Shown: in pieces, positions 18,710 to 25,751 of the stretch
Numbering within the stretch: the stretch's first letter is position 1
How the letters are laid out: each line of letters begins with the position of its first letter
Origin: a bacterium endosymbiont of Escarpia laminata
GTDB lineage: Bacteria > Pseudomonadota > Gammaproteobacteria > Chromatiales > Chromatiaceae
Length of the DNA: 64,000 nt
Reading direction: 5' to 3'
Assembly (NCBI GenBank): GCA_003660235.1
Contig: QGON01000052.1
Span: 1-64,000, forward strand
Position numbers and translations under genes: made by a program
Notes under the pieces: model-generated
Seen by the model: the letters and a program-made list of their open reading frames with translations, nothing else
Told to the model about the DNA's origin: nothing
Database searches by the model: none

Positions 18710-19022
18710 TTTGTTTTCTGGGGCATCCTGAATGAATTGTTCTATCAAGGTGGCAAATCCACCCTCACTTCGATCAATTTGTTCAAGAGAAACTCTACCC
18801 TCTTGGGAATAGTTTCCGCCTGGCAAAACCACTCAAAAAATCAATATTTTTCCAATAATTCAATTTGTTACATTATTATCAAGTAACTTTTCAATAATCC
18901 GTGCAAATGGGTAGGGTTCATCGAGACATTCAGCGGCGGGTTCACCAACTGTACGGGATTGGTTGATCTCCCCCACGCGTTAAGCGTTTGCCCGATTAGG
19001 GTTTTGAGCAAATAGCAAACAC

Positions 19023-19043
19023 AAAAAAACCGCCTGGCGGCGG
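19023..19043 (-). terminator. Rho-independent terminator after sco
   Basis: On the - strand CCGCC-GCCA-GGCGG is followed by seven T. It sits about 26 bases beyond the stop codon of the SCO gene and closes the bd-like operon. Confidence 0.8.
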
Positions 19044-19068
19044 CTTTGCAGGTCAATCCGTAATGCCT

Positions 19069-19668
19069 TCAGTTGCCGGCCATCAGATAGCGTATCCCTT
19101 CAAGAATCACTTGCGGCGGCGTCTCATGGGGAAAGATAAAACGTAACTGTCCGTCCGGCGCTATCAGGTAGGTTGCAGCGGAGTGATTCACCGAATATCC
19201 AAAAGCTGAGCCTTCCAGTTCCACCTCGTAATACTGAGCCCCGTACATTTTAGCCACCTCGGCGATCTTCTCCTCACTGCCGGTTACCCCGATAAAGTTC
19301 TCATGGAAGTACTCCACGTACTCTTTCAGTTGCTCCACCGTATCGCGTTGGGGATCGACACTGACAAAGATCGATGTCACTGATTTCAACTCTTTTTCAC
19401 TCAATTCGTTCAGGGCCTGGGTTGCCAGGGAGAGTGAAGTGGGACAGACATCCGGACACTTGGTGTAACCGAAATAGAGCAGTATGACCTTGCCTCGGAG
19501 ATCACGGGTTGAAACCGGCCCAGCAGCGGAATTGAGGGTGAAATCACCACCAGCCGGGGCCCCGCTCTGATCCAGAACCTCATCCTCACGCGGCGCCTCC
19601 CCCCCGGCCTGAGCCACAATAGAAAGAAACATGAGAAAAAGAAAGATGGAGGCCATCCGTTGAATCAT
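19069..19668 (-). CDS. SCO1/SenC/PrrC copper chaperone
   Basis: 199 residues with an N-terminal signal sequence (IFLFLMFLSIVAQAGG). The thioredoxin-like fold is recognised by FGYTKCPDVCPTSL, which carries the Cu-binding C-x3-C pair, and by the third ligand His in VNHSAATYL. SCO proteins deliver copper to, or reduce thiols of, copper sites in respiratory oxidases. Here it is the last gene of an operon with a CydA-like subunit and c-type cytochromes. A copper centre somewhere in this complex, or in the cupredoxin-like protein encoded across the divergent promoter, is a reasonable inference. Confidence 0.9.
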   Translation of the reverse strand: MIQRMASIFLFLMFLSIVAQAGGEAPREDEVLDQSGAPAGGDFTLNSAAGPVSTRDLRGKVILLYFGYTKCPDVCPTSLSLATQALNELSEKELKSVTSIFVSVDPQRDTVEQLKEYVEYFHENFIGVTGSEEKIAEVAKMYGAQYYEVELEGSAFGYSVNHSAATYLIAPDGQLRFIFPHETPPQVILEGIRYLMAGN

Positions 19669-19721
19669 AAAAAAATCACTCCTGCGAATGCATAAAGATG
19701 AGGAGAAATAGGATCACCACT

Positions 19722-22130
19722 TTAGCCTTTCACCTTTTTCTGTTGCAACCTAACCAACATCAGGCCCGCAAGGAAAACCAACAGGGCAATGCCTGCCGGG
19801 AGTCCATAGACCCGCTGATAGTCGAACTCCGGCGGCAGGAAGAGCCAGTACCAGGTACTCAGGGTGTGTTTGGATCCCACCTCGCCGTTACTGCCGTCCC
19901 AGTTGGCGAAGGAGATGGGCATGAACTGACCCTCAACAAAGTCGATATCCCCAATCGCACCGCCACTGCGCGGACGCGTCATGATGACACGCCACTTACC
20001 GTCTTTCCACTCACCGGCAGCGCTAAAGGTACCGTCCGCCTCACGCAGCTTGGGGCGTTTGTTCGGGCCGACACCTTCCATCAGCACAGCACTGGCATCC
20101 CGCTTGGGCTCGACACTGCCCGCATTCCAGTACCAGATAGTGGTGTGGTGACGCTTGTCGCCGTGTCGATAGAGGGGCTTCTCCACCATCGGCGCCGACA
20201 TATAAGCAGCCTCCATGGGGAACTGGATCGCCACCGCATCAGCGTGCATCTCCTTGTTCTCGTCCTGCAGATCGGTGAAGTATTCGATACCGGGACGGCT
20301 TTCGGTACGATCATCCACTTCGAGCAGAAAGGCGATCTCCTTCTCGTTATAGATGGCGCGCACGGTCACTGCATCATTAAGCGGCGTGAACAGGCGCTCT
20401 TCCTTGATGATGTTGGGCACCAGACTCAGGGTAACCGCGTCCGCACCATTCCAACGTTCATCAGCCAGCGAGGTCGGCACTCCGCCACTTACCTTGGTGC
20501 CGGTTACCACCGCACCATTTTTGGGCTGCACCGCAGTATCACGCAGACTGTAGACGAAGTTGGAGATATGCCAGCGATCTTCCAGACTGACTGGATCCTT
20601 GTTGCCCTCCTCCACCGCGCGGTGAGCCGGCATCGGCGTACCGGGAATACCGATGGAGAGGCGGGGATAGATCGCCTTGACGGTGGCATCCCGCTCCTTC
20701 TCGGCAGACTCAGTGGACTGTGTGACGCGCCAGGTCCAGGGTTTGGTCAGATCACGCGGCCAGATGCGGAAACCCCAATCGTCCTCCAGTTTCTTGCCGG
20801 AGACGATATTGCCCCTGCCCGCTCTGCCGTGGCACTCCTTGCAGGATTTGATAAAGGCGTCGCGTCCCTTGGTCACCGACTCATCTGAATAGGGAATCTG
20901 GCCGCCCTCCGGCTCAACTTCGGTGACCTGTCGAAAATCTGTCTTTATATAGTGACCATCGTCATCGAAGGACTCGTCTTCCGCATCATCCGGCGCCCAG
21001 GCGGCGGTGATATCAAAACCTTTGATCACCGGGATCAGGCTGCGGATCTGCTCATCACTCATCAGCGATGCCCAACCCGGCATGCCGGTTCCCGTCAGGC
21101 CGTTTTTGATGGTGTTGAACAGGTCATCATCCAGCGGCAACAAGGTACCGGGAGAGGTCTTATATTTAAATAGTGCGAGGGTGAAATCCCGTGGTTTCGG
21201 ATACATCAGCTCCGCCGCCACGCCGTCTCCGGCACCCTGCTCTCCGTGGCAGACCTCACAACGGAACTTATAGAGGTCCTTGCCCTTAATCTCCTTGCGT
21301 TTGGCCAGCACCTTGTCCTTCATGCCGGTCACAACCCGGGAGATATCCGGATCCCAGATCCGCGGCACCTGACCGTTATAGTCAAAGATGAAGGTGATGA
21401 CGTTCCACACATCCTGCTCGCTCAACATCTCATGCCACACCGGCATGGCTGAGTTCCAGGGAGTGCCCTCCTTCGGCAGGCCGGGACCACCGGTGGTAAT
21501 GCGCCAGAAGAGGAAGGCCTCCTGCAACTGGGGGATGACGGTCGGATCCTGGAAGTTGATCGGCTGCGGATTGAACCCGGATCCATAGTGACCCTGGCCG
21601 TCCAGTAGATCGCCATGACAATAGAAGCAGTTCTGATAGTAGACGTCGCGCCCTGCGCTTACAGCCGTCTGATACTTTTCCCAGCCTGCCTCTTTGTCGG
21701 AAACAAGGGTCGCAAGAATCTCATCCCGAATGGGGTTTTCCAGGGTCGCCAGATCAAAACTTTTGCCAAAGATCTTGACCGAGGCGGGGGGTGCGGGATG
21801 TACCTGACGCAACTCCACCGGAGCGTCATTACTCGGTTTCACCATGTTATAGATGGTGTAACCCACCACCAGAGGAACAGCAATGAGGAAGAACCAGCGC
21901 ACCACCACCAGATTATCGTTACGCAGGGTGGCAAGTATCGGTGCCTGGAACTCCGCCCAGCGCTCGTCATCGAAAGAGAAATAGAGCAGCACACCAATGA
22001 TGGTGATAATCATGTACTGGATCATCAGCGTTTGGGGCAGCAGCGGCGGAAAACCGAACTTGAACGCCAGATAGGCTGCCGCGATGATCAGCACCGCCTG
22101 CAGGAAAGCGGGAATCCTAAAGCTCTTCAT
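19722..22130 (-). CDS. Membrane tri-haem cytochrome c with C-terminal ethylbenzene-dehydrogenase-like haem domain
   Basis: 802 residues. The N-terminus has hydrophobic spans (AVLIIAAAYLAFKFGF, IITIIGVLLYFSF and WFFLIAVPLVVGYTIY). Three c-type haem sites follow: CFYCH, CEVCH and CKECH, each in a mono-haem cytochrome c domain. From about residue 560 the protein changes to a beta-rich domain like the haem-b-binding gamma subunit of ethylbenzene dehydrogenase (PF09459 type). It ends with a single membrane span (IALLVFLAGLMLVRL). It would pass electrons in the periplasm to or from the CydA-like subunit. Its start overlaps the stop of the di-haem cytochrome gene, indicating a coupled operon. Confidence 0.85.
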   Translation of the reverse strand: MKSFRIPAFLQAVLIIAAAYLAFKFGFPPLLPQTLMIQYMIITIIGVLLYFSFDDERWAEFQAPILATLRNDNLVVVRWFFLIAVPLVVGYTIYNMVKPSNDAPVELRQVHPAPPASVKIFGKSFDLATLENPIRDEILATLVSDKEAGWEKYQTAVSAGRDVYYQNCFYCHGDLLDGQGHYGSGFNPQPINFQDPTVIPQLQEAFLFWRITTGGPGLPKEGTPWNSAMPVWHEMLSEQDVWNVITFIFDYNGQVPRIWDPDISRVVTGMKDKVLAKRKEIKGKDLYKFRCEVCHGEQGAGDGVAAELMYPKPRDFTLALFKYKTSPGTLLPLDDDLFNTIKNGLTGTGMPGWASLMSDEQIRSLIPVIKGFDITAAWAPDDAEDESFDDDGHYIKTDFRQVTEVEPEGGQIPYSDESVTKGRDAFIKSCKECHGRAGRGNIVSGKKLEDDWGFRIWPRDLTKPWTWRVTQSTESAEKERDATVKAIYPRLSIGIPGTPMPAHRAVEEGNKDPVSLEDRWHISNFVYSLRDTAVQPKNGAVVTGTKVSGGVPTSLADERWNGADAVTLSLVPNIIKEERLFTPLNDAVTVRAIYNEKEIAFLLEVDDRTESRPGIEYFTDLQDENKEMHADAVAIQFPMEAAYMSAPMVEKPLYRHGDKRHHTTIWYWNAGSVEPKRDASAVLMEGVGPNKRPKLREADGTFSAAGEWKDGKWRVIMTRPRSGGAIGDIDFVEGQFMPISFANWDGSNGEVGSKHTLSTWYWLFLPPEFDYQRVYGLPAGIALLVFLAGLMLVRLQQKKVKG

Positions 22131-22960
22131 TATTTTTTCTCCGCCAGATGCTGCACGAGCATCTCCAGCTCTTTAACCGTCATCTTCTCCGCAAAGTCTG
22201 CAGGCATCGCCGGAGGAAAGCCCTCCGCAATCACTGCGGCAGGATCAACAATGCTCTGACGTATCTCCGTCTCACTCAGACGTCTGCCCACGGTTGCCAG
22301 CCCCGGTCCCACCAAGGGATCCTCAGAGTCCATCGCATGACAGGCGCTGCAGGCATATTTACCCAGCGCCTCCTCCGCAGTGGCTGCGGATGCGAGTGCG
22401 ACACCACCACCGGCCGCCGGTGCCGCAGCAGCAGCTTCTGCGGCTGCCTCCGGGGACGGCAGGGATACGGTCACCTCGTTACCATCCTTCGCCTGCAGAT
22501 AGGCAATGATCGCATCCATCTCCATGACGGAGAGCTGGATCGGCGCTTTGTCGACGGCAGGCATCGGGGACACCGTGTCGTTGGAGCCCTTTTTGCCCCA
22601 ACCGGCGACTACAAACTTGCTCGGATCAATCATCGATTCAAGGATGTAGCCCGCCGCATCTTTCGACTCACCCTGGTAGCGCTCATCGGCCAGTCGCTCA
22701 GCCACAGTGCTCACCATATCCATGCTCTGGATGTCTGGAGCACGCCCGATAGGCGGGGGCTTGTGGCAGAGGGTGCAGGTACCCTTGTTCATAAACAGAT
22801 CTTCGCCCATGGTGACAAAGTCATCCATGGTCAGGGAGCTCAGATCGACCTTCGTCTCCACCGGCGCCTCGCCCTCCACCTGAGGCAATAGCTGGGTTAC
22901 CAGAGTGAAGATCAGGGCCAGACCGATACTGAATCCCATGGTTTTGAAGAAGACGTTCAC
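22130..22960 (-). CDS. Membrane-anchored di-haem cytochrome c
   Basis: 276 residues. One N-terminal membrane anchor (MGFSIGLALIFTLVTQLLP) is followed by two cytochrome c domains with CTLCH and CSACH, joined by an Ala/Gly/Pro-rich linker (about residues 180-210). The distal Met ligands are plausible (MPAVD and MPADF segments). It overlaps both neighbours by a few bases (CydA-like upstream, tri-haem cytochrome downstream). It is probably an electron-transfer subunit of the same membrane complex. Confidence 0.85.
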   Translation of the reverse strand: MNVFFKTMGFSIGLALIFTLVTQLLPQVEGEAPVETKVDLSSLTMDDFVTMGEDLFMNKGTCTLCHKPPPIGRAPDIQSMDMVSTVAERLADERYQGESKDAAGYILESMIDPSKFVVAGWGKKGSNDTVSPMPAVDKAPIQLSVMEMDAIIAYLQAKDGNEVTVSLPSPEAAAEAAAAAPAAGGGVALASAATAEEALGKYACSACHAMDSEDPLVGPGLATVGRRLSETEIRQSIVDPAAVIAEGFPPAMPADFAEKMTVKELEMLVQHLAEKK

Positions 22961-24858
22961 GCCACGCCTCCTTCAGCCACCGTTTCCGGTTTGGGTTGTT
23001 TGGTTCCACTGAGGCTGGCGATCCAGAACATAAACAGCACAAACAACAGGAACAGCACAGTCACAATGGTGATCATGTTGCCGGCATAGCCGATGGTGGG
23101 AATAAAATTGTCCGGCGAGTTGTCCTTCATCACCGTATAGACATGCCAATGGGTCTTCACTGAAGAGCGTACATAGCCCATCAGTCCCATCAGCCAGGTG
23201 AAGGCAATCGGCAGGGCAAACAGGGCGTACTGGGCTCGATCAGGGATCCTGCCCCAGTGCGAAGGCAGGATCTTGGCATTTTTGAACATCAGGCTGTCGA
23301 TAACGATACCCGCAATGATCACCACCAGCGTCGAACTCACCTGGGCCACCGACGAACCCACCTTGTAGACCGTATTGGTGAAGTAACCGAAATAGACACC
23401 GAGGAAGATGATGTTGACGATCGCCACCACATAGATCGCCACCATCAGCGCATTGCCGATGGGCGCCCAGGAGACGGTCGCCACCTTGTCCGAGCGACGA
23501 TAGAGCTGAAACGAGAGAAAGGTGACGATCAGCATCAGGTTAACGGCGATGTTCTTCGCCGGCATGATGCCCAGAGGGCCGAGGATATGGTGGTGACTGC
23601 CCCCCAACTGTGCGATCTCCGACGCAGACAGCATCAGGGTGTGGGGGGTGACCCAGATCAGGAAGCTGATCACCAGAACAAAGGCGATGAAACCGATGAA
23701 GGGTTTGTAGCGTTTGGAGCCTTCGGTACGCGACATACCCGCCCACAGGTAGTAGTTACCCGCCAGCAGGATGGTGCCGATCAGCACCGCCTGCACGATG
23801 AAGAGCCAGGCCAGGATACCGCCCATGGCGGTGATACCCATCTGCTGGGAGTAGGCGTAGATCTCCGCCATCAGCCAGTACCCGGCGAAGGGCAACGGCA
23901 GAAAGGCCAGGATGGCGATGAAGTTGGAGGTGTAACCCATCCAGTCGTAATGGGCCCGCTTCTCCATATCTTTGGTACTCAGGAACTTGTAAGCGGCATA
24001 GGCGCCCACCACCGCACCACCGAAGCCGATGTTGGCGATGAAGCGATGCAGGTTGATCGGATTCCACAACGGCCCCTTCATCACCTCCCAGATATTGCCG
24101 ATCACCGCGCCCACCTCGTTGACGCCGGAGGGGGCCATCATGAAGGTGGCCCAGGAGTTGGCCATCACCATGATGGTCATGCCCGCGCCATTGAGCAGCA
24201 AGCCAAGACTCAGGTGCACCCACTTCATGTTGCCGTAGCGCATGGCGTTCCAGCCATAGTAGTAGGTGTAGAGGAAGAAGCTCTCGAGGAAAAACAGCGC
24301 CGCATAGACCAGCCATTGGGCACCGAAGACGTGCATCATGTAACCCATGAAATCGGGATAGAGCAGGAACAGCGCCAGAGAGCCACCGAAGATGGCGGTG
24401 ATGGAGAAGCCGGTAAGGCTGATCTTCATAAACTCATGGGCCATGCTGTCGTAGCGCTCATCGCCAGTCGCCACCCCCACCAGTTCGATCGCCAGCACAA
24501 ACAGGGGCACCGCCAATACCAAGGCGCCGAAGAAGAGATGCATCTGGGCCAGGATCCAGACCACTGCCCGGCTGCTGACGCCGATATTCGGGTAGTCCTT
24601 GCGACTCGTCCGGGGTGCAGCGATCAGTTCCGGCTCTTCGATTTCGCTGGCCACACTGTCCACTGCCGGAATAAAATCCTGGCCTTCAATATGGACCCGG
24701 CCGATCGGTGCGATGCGCTGTTCGGCGCCACCTATCCCCATATCGGCAAAAACGCTGGATACGCCAAACGTGAGCAGAACTGCCAACAGGGACAGCAGCC
24801 AACCAAGCCGGTTTGAAAAACCATTTCGACGTATCGATTGTTGTCTGTTCGACCTCAT
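22957..24858 (-). CDS. CydA-like cytochrome bd-type membrane subunit
   Basis: 633 residues with about 14 membrane spans after a cleavable or anchoring N-terminus and a 60-residue periplasmic stretch. CydA-type features are visible: a His in the first helix (QMHLFFGAL), FFLESFFLYTYYYGWNAM corresponding to the CydA helix with the conserved Glu, ANSWATFMMAPSGV corresponding to the CydA NGWMQNPVGA segment, and a later His helix (NLHRFIANIGFGG) matching the low-spin haem ligand region. It is about 100 residues longer than E. coli CydA, and no CydB is adjacent. Proteins of this kind, found next to multihaem cytochromes c, have been proposed as bd-like terminal oxidases, for example in Nitrospira. 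Electron donor and acceptor are not proven. Confidence 0.8.
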   Translation of the reverse strand: MRSNRQQSIRRNGFSNRLGWLLSLLAVLLTFGVSSVFADMGIGGAEQRIAPIGRVHIEGQDFIPAVDSVASEIEEPELIAAPRTSRKDYPNIGVSSRAVVWILAQMHLFFGALVLAVPLFVLAIELVGVATGDERYDSMAHEFMKISLTGFSITAIFGGSLALFLLYPDFMGYMMHVFGAQWLVYAALFFLESFFLYTYYYGWNAMRYGNMKWVHLSLGLLLNGAGMTIMVMANSWATFMMAPSGVNEVGAVIGNIWEVMKGPLWNPINLHRFIANIGFGGAVVGAYAAYKFLSTKDMEKRAHYDWMGYTSNFIAILAFLPLPFAGYWLMAEIYAYSQQMGITAMGGILAWLFIVQAVLIGTILLAGNYYLWAGMSRTEGSKRYKPFIGFIAFVLVISFLIWVTPHTLMLSASEIAQLGGSHHHILGPLGIMPAKNIAVNLMLIVTFLSFQLYRRSDKVATVSWAPIGNALMVAIYVVAIVNIIFLGVYFGYFTNTVYKVGSSVAQVSSTLVVIIAGIVIDSLMFKNAKILPSHWGRIPDRAQYALFALPIAFTWLMGLMGYVRSSVKTHWHVYTVMKDNSPDNFIPTIGYAGNMITIVTVLFLLFVLFMFWIASLSGTKQPKPETVAEGGVA

Positions 24859-24881
24859 CTCTTTCTCTCTCCCCTACCCGC

Positions 24882-25034
24882 TCAACCCGCCGGGGTCAGG
24901 TCAGCATTCAGGGGCAGCCCCTGCATGTTCATAATCAGATGATCCAGGCCGTAGAATGCAACCAAAGAGATGGACAGCGCAGCAATCCAGATGACAAGCA
25001 GTACCGCACCACCAATTTTATTTTCTTCACTCAT
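24882..25034 (-). CDS. Small single-span membrane protein of the bd-like complex
   Basis: 50 residues from the ATG at 25034 with a GGGGTGG ribosome site. One hydrophobic span (AVLLVIWIAALSISLVAFY) is followed by a short C-terminal tail. It lies 23 bases before the CydA-like gene and 11 bases after the other small protein. Small one-span subunits accompany many bd oxidases (CydX/CydS type), but no sequence similarity is claimed. Its translated length and operon position support a real gene. Confidence 0.7.
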   Translation of the reverse strand: MSEENKIGGAVLLVIWIAALSISLVAFYGLDHLIMNMQGLPLNADLTPAG

Positions 25035-25045
25035 TTTTCCACCCC

Positions 25046-25213
25046 TTAACCGTGATGCACTGTGACGCCGCCCGAGTAGATCAGCAACCAGTAGAAAAAC
25101 AGCAGGATACCGATCAGCACCCCAACAAACAGCTTCGGCCCCCAATTGGAGTGCCCGGACACATCTGTGCCCTCCTTTCTTTCAGATTCGTTGATTTTCT
25201 CTGGCTCGGACAT
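25046..25213 (-). CDS. Small single-span membrane protein, first gene of the bd-like operon
   Basis: 55 residues from the ATG at 25213. An AAGGTG box precedes it, and the start lies about 40 bases after the predicted sigma-54 transcription start. Earlier in-frame starts would sit in or before the promoter. A charged N-terminus (MSEPEKINESERKEG) is followed by one membrane span (LFVGVLIGILLFFYWLLI) and a His-rich end (VTVHHG). The terminal HH could bind a metal or haem. I do not recognise the family. Confidence 0.7.
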   Translation of the reverse strand: MSEPEKINESERKEGTDVSGHSNWGPKLFVGVLIGILLFFYWLLIYSGGVTVHHG

Positions 25214-25265
25214 TAGCTGCACCTTTGGCCGCGATTGATGAAAAGTGCTTATTCCAGGCACTGAC

Positions 25266-25281
25266 TGCAAAATCCAGGCCA
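25266..25281 (-). promoter_or_regulatory. Sigma-54 promoter of the bd-like operon
   Basis: On the - strand TGGCCTGGATTTTGCA: GG-N10-GC with TTGCA at -12. It matches the consensus TGGCACG-N4-TTGCW in the invariant positions and closely resembles the idr promoter. Confidence 0.7.
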
Positions 25282-25590
25282 AGTGGCAATCACAAACCGG
25301 ACCGATAACGGCCCGGACCTACCTTGCAGACTCATACAAGCCTAATCCCTTGTATTCATTCCATGAATCGGCGCTGCACGGCCAAGAGCCGGCCATACAG
25401 GCCTCTTCGGCTGTTACTATTTCCATTAAGGAGTCTCACTAAACAATCTGAACATTTCTTTCACTCAACAAAACCAGTATGTACCATTCGTTTCAACCCC
25501 CCTCATGCATAAACCCCAGCCCAGCAATCTCTTGTCCCCCCTCATGAAACCCATGTGGAACAGGGGATACCACCCAAAACAGTACAAAGT

Positions 25591-25626
25591 GTTCAATCAT
25601 GTCTGCGTTATTAGACCTGTTTGAAC
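25591..25626. promoter_or_regulatory. 36-bp dyad, candidate enhancer site for the NtrC-type activator
   Basis: Symmetric layout GTTCAA-N4-GTCT-N8-AGAC-N4-TTGAAC with perfect arms. It lies about 100-135 bp upstream of the predicted start of the rightward operon, the usual distance for an enhancer-binding protein. The rest of the 469-bp divergent region (25283-25751) holds the two sigma-54 promoters, a duplicated CCCCCCTCATG motif (about 25496 and 25537) and a small palindrome ATTCAT/ATGAAT at 25354-25368. Confidence 0.6.
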
Positions 25627-25699
25627 GTATCGTTTAGTCTTCATTTTTCATCCATCACAATTCCAGCGCTAAGTCAGACAGTTAAGGATCGGCTCATGT

Positions 25700-25715
25700 T
25701 GGTACAGCTCTTGCT
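25700..25715 (+). promoter_or_regulatory. Sigma-54 promoter of the rightward operon
   Basis: TGGTACAGCTCTTGCT has GG-N10-GC spacing and a perfect TTGCT -12 element. Transcription would start near 25726, which rules out the upstream TTG at 25716 and favours the ATG at 25752 for the HEAT-repeat gene. Confidence 0.7.
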
Positions 25716-25751
25716 TTGTATAGGGGGATCTCCATCCCAGACGGGTATTCG

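Noticed and set aside
25716..25751. TTG start of the HEAT-repeat gene at 25716
   Set aside because: It overlaps the predicted sigma-54 -12 element and would lie before the transcription start.
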